NCBI GenBank assembly: GCA_007844125.1
Contig: CM017556.1
Span: 18,282,017-18,346,016, forward strand
Direction of reading: 5' to 3'
Origin: Sinonovacula constricta
Taxonomy: Eukaryota; Mollusca; Bivalvia; Cardiida; Solecurtidae
Length of the DNA: 64,000 bases
The notes beneath the pieces were generated by a model. The model had not been told where the DNA came from. It saw only the letters and a list, made by a program, of their open reading frames with translations, and made no database searches. The position numbers and the translations under genes were made by a program. Shown here one piece after another: positions 24,535 through 34,561 of this stretch. Position 1 is the stretch's first letter. Every line of letters begins with the position of its first letter.

Positions 24535-25044
24535 CCTTGTAGATTGCTTTCTATTCTGACAGTAGGAGAGCTAATGGATCAATTGCTGTTGTGATTCTTA
24601 TTCATGAAAATATAAAACATGTAATTTTCAAGACAGTCAACTGATCAGATGTAGATTTATTATTTAGTTAAGTAAAAGTTATCTGATTTGTCTTTATATC
24701 TGTGTTTTTTTTAAATGTCACTTGATAAAAATACCTTTTCCACACTCATGCATGTTCATGAAAATTTTATCAAAACACATCAATTTTTTATAATCAGCAA
24801 ACGTAACAAACCATTTAACTACTTTCAAAATTGTTAATACAATAAAAGTAGAACTGGTGAAACAGCCTATTCAAATTTGATCCAATTTTCCGTGAAATTC
24901 TACTTATTTTCCCATTTTATTCCACGGGGAAATTCACCTTTTAGAGGCTTTCTAATAGTAAAACCCGCATTCTGCTAAAAACTTGTAGTTTAAGGCTTAA
25001 AACTGCATGTCGATATGGCTTGTCATATTGCTTGAGTCTGTGCA
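24535..25044. other. Unique AT-rich DNA
   Basis: Begins with one partial array unit ('cttgtagattg') and is otherwise unremarkable. Confidence 0.5.
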
Positions 25045-25109
25045 GCAAGTAGTGTAGATCCTAAACAGACAGTTCTCAACCTTGCTGATCTCGATCTGCA
25101 CTATCTGCC
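25045..25109. mobile_element. Short hairpin (foldback) element, copy 3
   Basis: Left arm 'gcaagtagtgtagatcc' pairs with right arm 'gatctgcactatctgcc'. Followed by 'agaagagttaagca', as downstream of the other copies. Confidence 0.7.
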
Positions 25110-25257
25110 TGACTGATCAACTTGTCTAAGAAGGAGAAGAGTTAAGCAAACATGGTTATCTCTATGAGATCGGTTCCCACATGGCATGCCATTCCAATGT
25201 GAAATTGTCAACATTCATCCAGCTAAACTCTCAGGATTCCTTTTTTTCAGCAAGACT

Positions 25258-25494
25258 TAGGATCAGGGGCCCATGGCCAAGGGGTTAAGAGCCACCTACT
25301 TGTAACTCGTTAGCCCCTTACTATGGGGGATGGAATCCTGCGCAGAGCAAAAAACTTTTATGTGAGGCAGTTTTCTAGCTAACCTGCAGTGCTGCTGTGG
25401 TTCTACCAAGACATAGGTGTTCTATCTTCCTCCTCTAATAATGTCACCAATATGAACATAATTGTGTGGATGTTGGTGTGCCAAAACAAACAAA
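25258..25494 (+). mobile_element. tRNA-derived SINE, family 2, with 9-bp target-site duplication
   Basis: The head 'ggggcccatggccaaggggt' begins near 25267, and the B-box-like region 'tggaatcctgc' is decayed. The body has 'ggttctaccaagacataggt' and an 'aaaacaaacaaaa' end. The flanks agcaagact (25249-25257 and 25495-25503) are identical, so this is a genuine retroposition. Confidence 0.9.
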
Positions 25495-25784
25495 AGCAAG
25501 ACTAGAGACACTGAGGCAAGTAAATCAGTTGTACAACTTCAGTTAACAAATTCATGGTTTCTCTTGACATCAGTATTATTTATTTTTAAGCAAATTTTCA
25601 TTGGACAGCAAGTTTATTTCTGTGGAAGGCTATATAACAAGATTACTTTAATTTAATATTTGTTCTGCAGTTATTGTTTTTAGCTTTAATTTTGTTTGAA
25701 CAAAGGATAAAATGCATAAAGTAACTCTTCTCTTTCAAATGTGCACTAATTGCATCATATTCAATAAAATTGCCTCATTAATTT

Positions 25785-26085
25785 AAAAATTAGGTCAATA
25801 GGTCAAATAAAAAAAAATGTGAACATGCCAGAGGCCACATTTATGACCCAATCTTCACCAAACTTTGCCAGAATGTTTGCCTGCATGAAATCTTAAATGA
25901 GTTATAAACTGGGTCACATGAGGTCAATAGGTCACTAGGTAAAATCCTAGAAAATGTTGCTATCAGCTCAGTGGTCACACTAATGGTCCAGTCTTCACCA
26001 AAGAATTCTAAAGTAAATAACTCTTAAGCACTTGACGTCATATATAAGCCTACTAAAAGCCCTTGTGCTCAGGTGAGCTAATGAA
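25785..26085 (+). repeat. Interspersed repeat with AGGTCA-type motifs
   Basis: 'taggtcaataggtcaaataa', 'aatcttcaccaaactttgcc', 'gggtcacatgaggtcaatag' and the end 'tgctcaggtgagcta' form a pattern I recognise as a common bivalve interspersed repeat. It has no coding capacity and probably no intact ends. Recognition is from memory of the pattern, not a search. Confidence 0.65.
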
Positions 26086-26214
26086 TGAAATCACTACAAG
26101 CACTGTCGTATTGAACTATGCTTTGGAAAAGAGTTATCCACATTTTGATTCAATAACAAACATTGTATATAAACTGCCGTACATGTATTTGATGGTCCAT
26201 TCTTTCTTCATCTA

Positions 26215-26515
26215 TACAGTGTAGTGATGAAAGCAGGAGTTTAGGGTCAAGAAATAAGACTGAATGACCCACTACAGAGAGAGAATATTGCACTATTTCA
26301 CTATTCATAACAAGTAGCGTGTTTCACTGTATATACTATATACTGTATTGCTATGCACTCTGGTAGAAATTCATAGTTTATTTGGTGTCACATTTGATAA
26401 TCACATAATGCACCTAGTTTAAACAGGGTGAATCGATATCCATAGTAAACATTTAAAGATTTTGAACTGCTGTAGGACTCTGCCTTTCATTTCATATCCT
26501 ATCATGGAAACTCAG
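26215..26515 (+). repeat. Old dispersed repeat, copy A (partner near 51685)
   Basis: 'ctagtttaaacagg', 'gattttgaactgctgtagga' and 'gactctgcctttcatttca' align in order with 51890-51990, and the upstream 'agggtcaag..taagact' aligns with 51715-51735. Roughly 300 bp of diverged similarity. Confidence 0.65.
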
Positions 26516-26554
26516 AGCCTGCTATTTGTGTGTTTATCAGGCTTAGGCATAAAG

Positions 26555-26610
26555 GTGAAGGTCCAGATCAGCCAGCTCCATACTCGAAGTTGTTTTATCA
26601 GGATCTTCAA
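26555..26610. mobile_element. Half of a hairpin element (degraded)
   Basis: 'ggtccagatcagccagctcc' matches the reverse complement of the right arm at 43394-43424. The opposite arm is not clear. Confidence 0.45.
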
Positions 26611-28642
26611 TATTTTCTTCACAGTCTGTTTATAAATATATCTGTGATATGTGACATATAAAACTAAAGCAAAAAAAAACAACAACATGAGAATTTAGCA
26701 TGGGTTTTTAAAAAAATGTAGCCAGCTAAGGGTTAAAACTACTTCTCGTTGCCCTGGAGTCATGAATAGTCTTGAATTGGTAGCTTGACAGCTTCCTGTG
26801 TGAAGGAAGTATTCTGCATTCACTACTGAGAAGAAGAAAATGTCACAAAACTGAAAAGAAATATTACTAAACAATTATGGAGCCCAACGACTTAAATTAA
26901 TATAAGATTATCTTATTTATTAAGTTTATTGACAACAGCTTAATAAGAATCATTGCCATCAGCTACAGATGTGGCCTTGCTCTTAATCATTAAGTATTTA
27001 GTTTTTTATTTATATTAACTTAATTATTAAATTTATTTTTATACAGGAAGGAATAAAAACATAAAACAGTTTACATTTATAGTTGTATATTCTAAGTACT
27101 AATATTTAATAAGCCTTGAAGATGTTAACCTAATACAATTCGAATCAAAGATATCAAACTAAACATTCATTATTTTCCAACACCAAACGAATTATCTAAG
27201 CGTAGCAAAATATAAGAAGTGCATTGTTGATTGCAGTGTTTAGGCTAGAACTTCAAAGCAGTGGGCCAATTTGACCCATCACTTCTGAAAACAGTGGGCC
27301 AGTTTTATAATCAATGACTTTTGAGTCTGTGATCAATGATTTCTTGACTACAAGTACATGTTATCGGCAATTTAAGTTAGGATCATGACTTCTTTTTTCC
27401 TCTCGGTAAGTATAAAGCAATTTCACAAAAACAGAATGATGCTCTCAATGCACTGGTTCAAGACTACTCAAAGCCATGTATGTGCATACATTACAAGTGG
27501 CTTATTATGTTTCCCTTCTCCTCCATTCCCTGACGGTCTCTGCTGACAGGCGGTCACTTACGTGTGACAAGTGTAGCTTTTTAAGATGCCCCAGGCCATA
27601 GTGTTATATATATTTGCAAACAAATGTTCAGATAAAATCGAAAGTTATTATCCATTAAGTATTTTGAGCAAACACAGTCTTATCCCTTTTCATGATGTTG
27701 GAAATCGTTATAATATCTTAATTTTCTATTTCTTTTTATTCGAAGATCTCCTGTACGCGCAGGCTTGTGTAATTAAGAACAGTGAAGATACCCTACTGGA
27801 TCCATCATGTAGAACTCAAACAACTGCAATTTTTGCCAGAATGTTGTTTTTTTTGTTTCTTAATTACACTGTTGTTTGGCTCATGACTAGCACAATTGTT
27901 AAGGAGGTACCTATTGACACTAGAACCTTGCCTGAAGATAAAAGCATTAGCCTTTTCAATGCCAGAAATACTACTTTCCATGCTGTGTTTGTCAAAAACT
28001 TGCAGGCGTTCCGAAGCATTTGCTGACAATTAAACACAAATGCATCTAGACCTTTAGTTTAAGAGATGGTTTTGGATAAAGTGCAGATAATCAGATGGCT
28101 TCTAAAACGTATCTGGATCCACATTATTTGCATAACCTTTATCAATAAGTGCTTGTGCATGATGAGAAAAATTGTTTCTCCATGATGTTTGTTGTAGAAG
28201 TTGGATTGAAGACAATCATTTAAGGCCACATCCCCTAATTGTGGCCTTGATGAGAGAGTTCCAGCTTTCGGGGGATAATAGATCAATTATTGAGTTAGAG
28301 GCAATTTATTATCATGTTAAGAGCAAATAGGCTCATGTATTCTGTATGCATTGTTCTTAAGACATAAGTACTCATGCGCAATATGCCTGCATGTCTAATA
28401 GTTCTCATACATTTCAGTTAATGAACATTGTTCATGAAGTACTAAAGAAGTGTTTGTATGCATGCAACTGTATTTATACAGACGAGAAGATTCTTGGGCA
28501 AGTTGTTCAATTAATAGCAAGGTGGGACTAAACCTTTCTAACAGTCATGATTTTGTATGTGCAGACCTATGCCAAAATGCATGAGTACCAGATTATTATT
28601 GGAAGATTACTAAGTAGTATTTCATTGATGTTTGTCATGTTA
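26611..28642. other. Unique AT-rich DNA around a candidate open frame
   Basis: A-rich runs near 26670 and 26710. The candidate frame at 27586 is described separately. No other gene sign. Confidence 0.5.
27586..28026 (+). CDS. Uncharacterised 146-codon open frame, doubtful
   Basis: This is the longest frame not made of a tandem repeat. It starts at an ATG after 'tttttaag' and ends at TGA. The predicted product is rich in Phe/Leu/Ile, has possible hydrophobic stretches at about residues 46-54 and 85-100, and shows no domain I recognise. The opposite strand is also open over 27805-28029. By rough calculation for DNA this AT-rich, one frame this long in 64 kb is only mildly surprising, so it may be chance or part of an old mobile element. 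Confidence 0.12.
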   Translation: MPQAIVLYIFANKCSDKIESYYPLSILSKHSLIPFHDVGNRYNILIFYFFLFEDLLYAQACVIKNSEDTLLDPSCRTQTTAIFARMLFFLFLNYTVVWLMTSTIVKEVPIDTRTLPEDKSISLFNARNTTFHAVFVKNLQAFRSIC

Positions 28643-28883
28643 TAACAGGAGCGGTAAAAGCGAACCTCCACATGGATTCAAACCACAGACCTTCCAAATA
28701 CTAGCAGGTCGCTCTACCAACTGAGCTATAGAGGCTCTGTGAATGAACTACCAGTGAAACTGTCGAAAGCCTCCCTCCTTAAACAGTGCGATTCATCCTG
28801 AATCTCTTACTTGGTTCTACTCTACAGCACCATTGCTTATCACAATACAAACAGGCTACTGCAGTAGGTCATGGCACCAAATG
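28643..28883 (-). repeat. Tandem unit 1 containing a tRNA-like sequence
   Basis: First copy of a 241-bp unit starting 'taacaggagcgg'. On the minus strand 28735-28664 reads as a tRNA-like fold: acceptor strands gcctcta and tggaggt pair, D arm gctcagttggtagagc, and T-loop ttgaatc. The anticodon stem is irregular (gacct/aggtc closing about 13 nt), so a functional tRNA is doubtful. Confidence 0.8.
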
Positions 28884-29008
28884 TAACAGGAGCGGAAAAA
28901 GTGGACCTCCACTGGGAATCGAACCACAGACCTTCCCAATACTAGCAGGTCGCTCTACCAACTGAGCTATAGAGGCTCTGTGAAAGAACTACCAGTGAAA
29001 CTGCCACA
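28884..29008 (-). repeat. Tandem unit 2 (partial) containing a tRNA-like sequence
   Basis: Second copy, offset by 241 bp and truncated after 'actaccagtgaaactg'. The tRNA-like part on the minus strand is 28976-28905, with a good B box (ggttcgattcc) and the same irregular anticodon arm. It differs from copy 1 at several positions. Confidence 0.8.
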
Positions 29009-29061
29009 ACTAAATAAGTACACAAGCTAAAATGGCACTAATGTATAGAAAACACCATATA

Positions 29062-29305
29062 AGTGCACCTGTGGCATAGTGGTATAGTCAGTGAATTGTT
29101 ACTCGTCTGACTGCTTTGCCTTTTACTGCGTGTATTAAAGTCTGTTCAGTTTGAAGTACTTTTGTGTGGAAAGGTCTTCCAGCTGAACTGCAGTGAGAAA
29201 GGTGGTATGATTTATCTCAGGGGTCTTCCTCTATTAAAATATCTGGACCTCACTATATTGACCATAATTTGCCACTGTGATATGTATTTCAAAGCAAACA
29301 CTAAA
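29062..29305 (+). mobile_element. tRNA-derived SINE, family 2, with 8-bp target-site duplication
   Basis: The head 'gtgcacctgtggcatagtgg' and body 'aggtcttccagctgaactgc' match the family, and the B box is decayed ('gtattaaagtctg'). The flanks accatata (29054-29061 and 29306-29313) are identical. An 86-codon frame starting at 29162 lies inside it and is not a gene. Confidence 0.9.
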
Positions 29306-29313
29306 ACCATATA

Positions 29314-30326
29314 TTTAACGAAAGAAATGGTAACTTGGCAGTTTAATAGGTGTTGGCAAGACTGTCCCCTAGACAGGAGTAGACCATGTCTGGTATCAAA
29401 TTGTCATTATGGGGATGGTTGAGCCGATGGAAGATAGATCGATACAAACTTCATACGGATTATTCAGTTGACTCAATTACTGAGGGATAAATTTGTCACA
29501 GTCTTGTGCAGAAAACAGCCTAACTGTGTCTCAGCAGAAATATTGCTAAGGAAAAAAACAACAATTCTATTAAATTTCTTATAAAACCAATGATTGTGTT
29601 TAATTCAGTTTTATTATGAAGTTAAGCTGTATACATAAGGAAGCTGAAGCTTAATATGATTAGTCACAGAATAGTGTGTGAGGTTTCCATGGAAATAAAC
29701 TGATCTATGATGAGGAAACCTTCTGAAGGAAATGTTTAATTTGCAATCGTTGGCAGAAATAAAATGATTATCAAATTTGTTTATGTGTTTAATTATTGTA
29801 TTAATTAAAAATCAGTTTTTATCATTGTCTTTCAAAATGCTTTGTGGTTTTAAAAATAAAAATAATTTGATAATTTTAAATAAATTGTAGAAAATTTTAA
29901 AACTGTTAGACATTATTCTTTTTGTTAAATTTTGTTCCTACAGCAAATTCATTTTAGTAAGTTATTTCTTGATTTTATTCTTTCACCTTCATATTTGATA
30001 CATGAACATGTATACACATGTACAACTTAACATCCATTTTTTAGATTTTTCAATTCACTGTTATGTGAATTTTTCTATTACAAACAATGATGTGGAGGAT
30101 TTTCATTCTACTTCAATGAAAGTTGACCACAATTTTACACCCTTTTAAAATCCATGGTTTTGTCTTACAAGATTTTGTGCGAACATAATGTTAAGGCACT
30201 CCAACTTACATATACATGTAGATAAATCATAACAGCATACAGCAAGTTGAAAATGTATTAGGCTTAATATAGCTGTAATTTTGTTATTTGCTATAACTGC
30301 ATGTCAAAGTTCCTAGACAATCTTCA
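29314..30326. other. Unique AT-rich DNA, nothing recognised
   Basis: Very AT-rich with no gene, RNA or array recognised. Confidence 0.5.
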
Positions 30327-30720
30327 GCAAACATTGTAGCTGACCAGACATATCCCAATGGAACCGGACCTGGTAGCGCAATCGGTAGAGTGTCGGCTCC
30401 AGGTACGGGAGGCCCCGGGTTCGACCCTGGGCCGCGACATACCAAAGTCGTTAAAAATGGAAGTTGCATAGCTCCCTTGCTAACGCTCAAGCAAATATAA
30501 GAGTAGTTTCACGACTGGTTGGCCTGGTGTCAGGATAATGTGACTGGGTGTGGTATCATGCCAGGTGTTCACGGCAAGCTATACACAGTGAAGGCAGCAC
30601 TATATCTGCTTCAAGTGGACACCGTCTCCAGATAACTGAAATACTGTTGGTGGGACGATAAACCCAATAAATAAATAAATATCCCAATGGAGTTGGATGG
30701 TCTGGATCTACTCTGTTTAC
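30327..30720. mobile_element. Hairpin element copy 4, split by a SINE
   Basis: Left arm 'gcaaacattgtagctgacca' (30327 on) and right arm 'ggtctggatctactctgttt' (30699 on) are imperfect inverted repeats like the other copies. The family 1 SINE and its target-site duplication occupy the centre. Confidence 0.75.
30363..30678 (+). mobile_element. tRNA-derived SINE, family 1, with 13-bp target-site duplication
   Basis: Best-preserved copy. The A-box region tggtagcgcaatcggtagag is at 30371-30390 and the B box ggttcgaccc at 30418-30427. The conserved middle has 'atcatgccaggtgttcacgg' and 'gacaccgtctccagataact', and the tail is 'aaacccaataaataaat'. Flanks atatcccaatgga at 30350-30362 and 30679-30691 are identical. 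A 68-codon minus-strand frame over the head is not a gene. Confidence 0.95.
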
Positions 30721-32826
30721 CTGTGTCAGATTAGTTATTGCTGGTTCAGATTTAATGTATCCCTAGTACGTGCAAGCCAGTCTGTCACTTATATAATTGA
30801 CAAAAGTTTCAAAACTGTGAACAGCTAGATTAGAAAATAACTTCAAAGTCATACATTCAGCACACAATTAATGTATTTAGCACACAAACTAACCTTATTA
30901 TCATCATTCTCTCTGGCCAATATAACTGATCGTCTTAATTTCCTGTAAAATATTGATTGTCAGATTATCAATTAATAAATGAGGCTTAAAGCCGGCTTGG
31001 CTTTGTTACATTACAAAGCACCAATTTAATCCTAATATTCTCAATTATTGAAAAAAATAAACCTACAACAACACAACCTTTTATTAGTTCTAGCACACAT
31101 TTTGTGGCCCCCTGTAAAGGTCAAGGTCAAAATAAACATGAGTAAATGTACAGGATGTTGCTTGGTAAAACTATTTTTAAATTGATCACAACAAACAATG
31201 ACAACATGCAATTTTATTACTAAAAATGATGTTGTGAAATATACACACAAATAAAAATACTGTGTCAATAATAATTATTTTTTTTGTCGAAAATTTTGTA
31301 TATTTTATGCTCCAATGAGGTGTTTGGCAGGAGCATATACAAGTAGCCTTGGTTTTGGTCATTTATCCCTTTGTCCTTTATTGTTGTGTATGGGCATATC
31401 TCCAAAAATGTTTGATATGTTCACTTTTTCATTGTACTTATATTAAGTCAATTACAATTCATCTGGGTCTTATTTTTGAGCTGTTAAAAAACATTTTGCT
31501 TGTGTATGTATTTACTACATGTTATTATGTTAATAAATCACTGAAACTTCAGATTTCATTTCTCTCCATTTTCATTACCATTTCATGAACGTAGATAGTC
31601 TGGTACATGCTCCTTATCTGCTGTAGGAATGTGTTATTTATCTGGTTATATCCCATAGGCAACTGGTGCCAATTGTATATTTCATGTCCTCAATGTTTTG
31701 TCTGTTATTCATACAGTTACTGATTATTTTACTCTCTGATACCCTGATTGTGAAAGTTAGAAAACCATGTATATTCAGGGTTTAGTTGATTCTCAAAATG
31801 AGGTCCAAGAAGATCTCCCTAGTCCATCATTGATTTTTCTGTTCACCCTTGACTCAAACAAATCAAATTTGATTTGGCTACTTTTATTGTAACATAATTG
31901 GGATGGTTGTAATAAAATTTGTGTTTTTTCTCAGAGTTGCCTTCCATTATGGTTTATTACATCCGTCAGTGTTCACAACTACTAAACCTTCAATCTTATC
32001 CCTAGCCCCAGTGCAGTACATAAACTACAATCCTAACTTTTCTTGTGACTGATGGGCATCACTCACTGCCTGCCTTGGTGTATTATAGCCTGCATATCAA
32101 TATTCTCATTGTGGCTACACATAGTAAAATTTCTTCCCTTCCATGTTTATAGATAGTTTATAGCTGAACAGAATTATGTGTTCAGTTTTATGATACCATT
32201 AACCATGAGACAAAGTACTTTATTATTAAAAGTATGGTAGTTATCCATTATATTTTGCAGTTTAGATAGCACAGGTTATCATTTTATATAGCACTGGCAT
32301 TAAGAATGCGAAGTATTTCATATCAAATTAAAATCGTATGTCTTGATATTTTGATATCCAGCATAAATTAAGCAAAGAAATAAACATGTATTTTAATTGT
32401 TTAAATACAGGCAAAACAAACTTTTAACGTTCAGAAAATGGGACTGACAGTTTAGTAAGTATCCCAGAAGGACCAGATGTTCGTGACTAAAGACAATAGG
32501 AAATGGTCTTTCTGCAGCCTGCATAGACTTTATATTACTTGGACTCAGGCAATATTTGGTTAGAGGGCACTCAGTGTCAAATGAGAAAATCTTCTGGTTG
32601 AAACTAACCTGCTGCTATGGCTTCTGCTGCTACTCCTGCTCTGATTGGATAGTTAGTTCACTTCTCTATTTTTGTGGTACTTATACCTACCAAGTCAACA
32701 CCTTCATGTACATGTATTGCCAAAGTTAATGGTAACACTGGAAGTACTGTGGGAGTGACTGCTTTGGAAAGATGGTCACATTTAGAGACAGTTAAAACTG
32801 GTGTTGATAAACTGTTGACCATAGTT
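30721..32826. other. Unique AT-rich DNA, no gene recognised
   Basis: Contains 'aaggtcaaggtcaaaa' near 31117, a motif frequent in bivalve interspersed repeats, but no full element is seen. Short frames (31041-31268 minus, 31349-31588 plus) have no recognised domain. Confidence 0.5.
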
Positions 32827-33042
32827 TTTGTGTTACATAAACCACCCTTTCTTTGCTATACAATTCTGTTTTTGTTATAGTGGATACATGACAAGCAGTT
32901 TGTGTTAGATAAACCACCCCTTCTTTGCTATACAATTCTGTTTTCGTTATAGTGGATACATGACAAGCAGTTTGTGTTAGATAAACCACCCCTTCTTTGC
33001 TATACAATTCTGTTTTCGTTATAGTGGATACATGACAAGCAG
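32827..33042. repeat. Tandem triplication, 72-bp unit
   Basis: Three copies of 'tttgtgttagataaaccacc' plus 'ctatacaattctgttttcgt', starting at 32827, 32899 and 32971. Because 72 is a multiple of 3, the minus strand reads as a repeated 24-residue peptide in a 71-codon frame (32792-33007). Coding is not supported otherwise. Confidence 0.93.
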
Positions 33043-33560
33043 AAGGCGGAAGGTGGTATCCGACAGTTTGCCTATATTAAATACACATACCAGCTACTGC
33101 TTTGGGGAATTTGGTCATACGTTTTGTTATAAACCCATACATAAGTTGTCATAAAGACCACTTTGAACACTAACTTTTTTGTTAGACTGTACTAATCATG
33201 AAAAGATTACTCTAAATGTGAAGTTTTTCCAACTCTATAATTTATAAAGAGCGATAGTGGTCACTGCTAAAAATAGTTATAGATGTCAATGCGGATTACC
33301 CAAATGACTTTATAAAAGTTAGGGGTCACATGGTTTTCTTATTTTATAAATTGCTATCTCTGCAGCATTGCTCGGATAGGAAACACCTGTTTGCAATGAT
33401 GAGTTGGGATTTATCATTGACTGTTCACATATGAACAGCATTTTGCGCAAGACCTTTTCAGGTTTATTCAGACTATAACTCACACACGATGGGATAAAAA
33501 AAAAAAACGCACAATGTTTAAGTAAGTATGTAGATACTTTATTATGATATATATACATTC
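33043..33560. other. Unique AT-rich DNA, nothing recognised
   Basis: A poly-A tract lies near 33498. No gene seen. Confidence 0.5.
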
Positions 33561-33838
33561 AATAAAATCAGATACACATCATATACATTATAAAATAGTT
33601 TGTCATAAAATATCCAAAGCATTAACAGTTGAATTTGCGCAACCAAAACTACAAATGACTGCTCAACATATACATGCTAAAATATGTCATAAAATACCAA
33701 AAGCATTAACAGTTGAATTTGCACAACTACAACTACAAATGGCTACACAACATACATGTGCTAAAATATTATATCACAAAATACCAAAAACATTTACAGT
33801 TGAATTTGCGCAACTACAACTACCAAAGTCTATGCTAA
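33561..33838 (+). repeat. Tandem repeat, 84/87-bp unit, about 3.3 copies; possibly coding
   Basis: 'cataaaataccaaaagcatt' followed by 'aacagttgaatttgcgcaac' repeats with landmarks at 33631, 33715 and 33802. The spacings are 84 and 87, both multiples of 3, and one forward frame (33544-33843, 99 codons) reads through all copies with motif 'HKIPKALTVEFAQLQL'. No domain recognised. The in-frame length change may be chance. Confidence 0.85.
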
Positions 33839-34210
33839 CCTGAACACCTATTATGATGCAAAATAATATTTGTTTAAATAAAAAAATATGATTGTATAAA
33901 GTTATTGAAGTTACAGTCATTTCATCATTTAATAGCGTAATTATTATATCCATTGACCCCATAGGACATAAGCTCTCAGACTTTTAAGGGTAATCATGAT
34001 ATTCTGTTAACACATGCAAGCTTGAAAGCTTATTTCCGGGTATAATCTTTATGTTATGTTTTGTTATGATGTCATAATAAAAGGAACACAACCAGTTTGT
34101 TTTTTCTTTATCTTTTCACACGTTTAATTTTCCACCCAAAACAGTAAAAAAAGGAGCATCTTTAGTTCATGAGTGATTTCAACTCTGAGATATACTGGAT
34201 GATATAGCAT
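33839..34210. other. Unique AT-rich DNA, nothing recognised
   Basis: No gene or repeat recognised. Confidence 0.5.
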
Positions 34211-34561
34211 AAACAAACTGTTTAATGTTACATGATGGAATACAGTTTACATGGCACTTCACTTTGAATTATAAACTGTTTAATGTTACATGATGGAATA
34301 CAGTTTACATGGCGCTTCACTTTGAATTATAAACTGTTTAATGTTACATGATGGAATACAGTTTACATGGCGCTTCACTTTGAATTATAAACTGTTTAAT
34401 GTTACATGATGGAATACAGTTTACATGGCACTTCACTTTGAATTATAAACTGTTTAATGTTACATGATGGAATACAGTTTACATGGCGCTTCACTTTGAA
34501 TAATAAACTGTTTAATGTTACATGATGGAATACAGTTTACATTCTGCTTCACTTTGAATTA
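34211..34561. repeat. Minisatellite, 58-bp unit, 6 copies
   Basis: 'ataaactgtttaatgttaca' plus 'tgatggaatacagtttacat' repeat at 58 bp (34271, 34329). Copies are nearly identical, differing mainly at 'ggcgctt/ggcactt' and in the last unit ('ttctgctt'), which suggests recent expansion. Confidence 0.96.

Noticed and set aside
29162..29422. 86-codon frame as a gene
   Set aside because: It overlaps a family 2 SINE with a clear target-site duplication.
30371..30427. Functional tRNA gene
   Set aside because: The A and B boxes are good, but they form the head of a 316-bp SINE with a target-site duplication and several sister copies.
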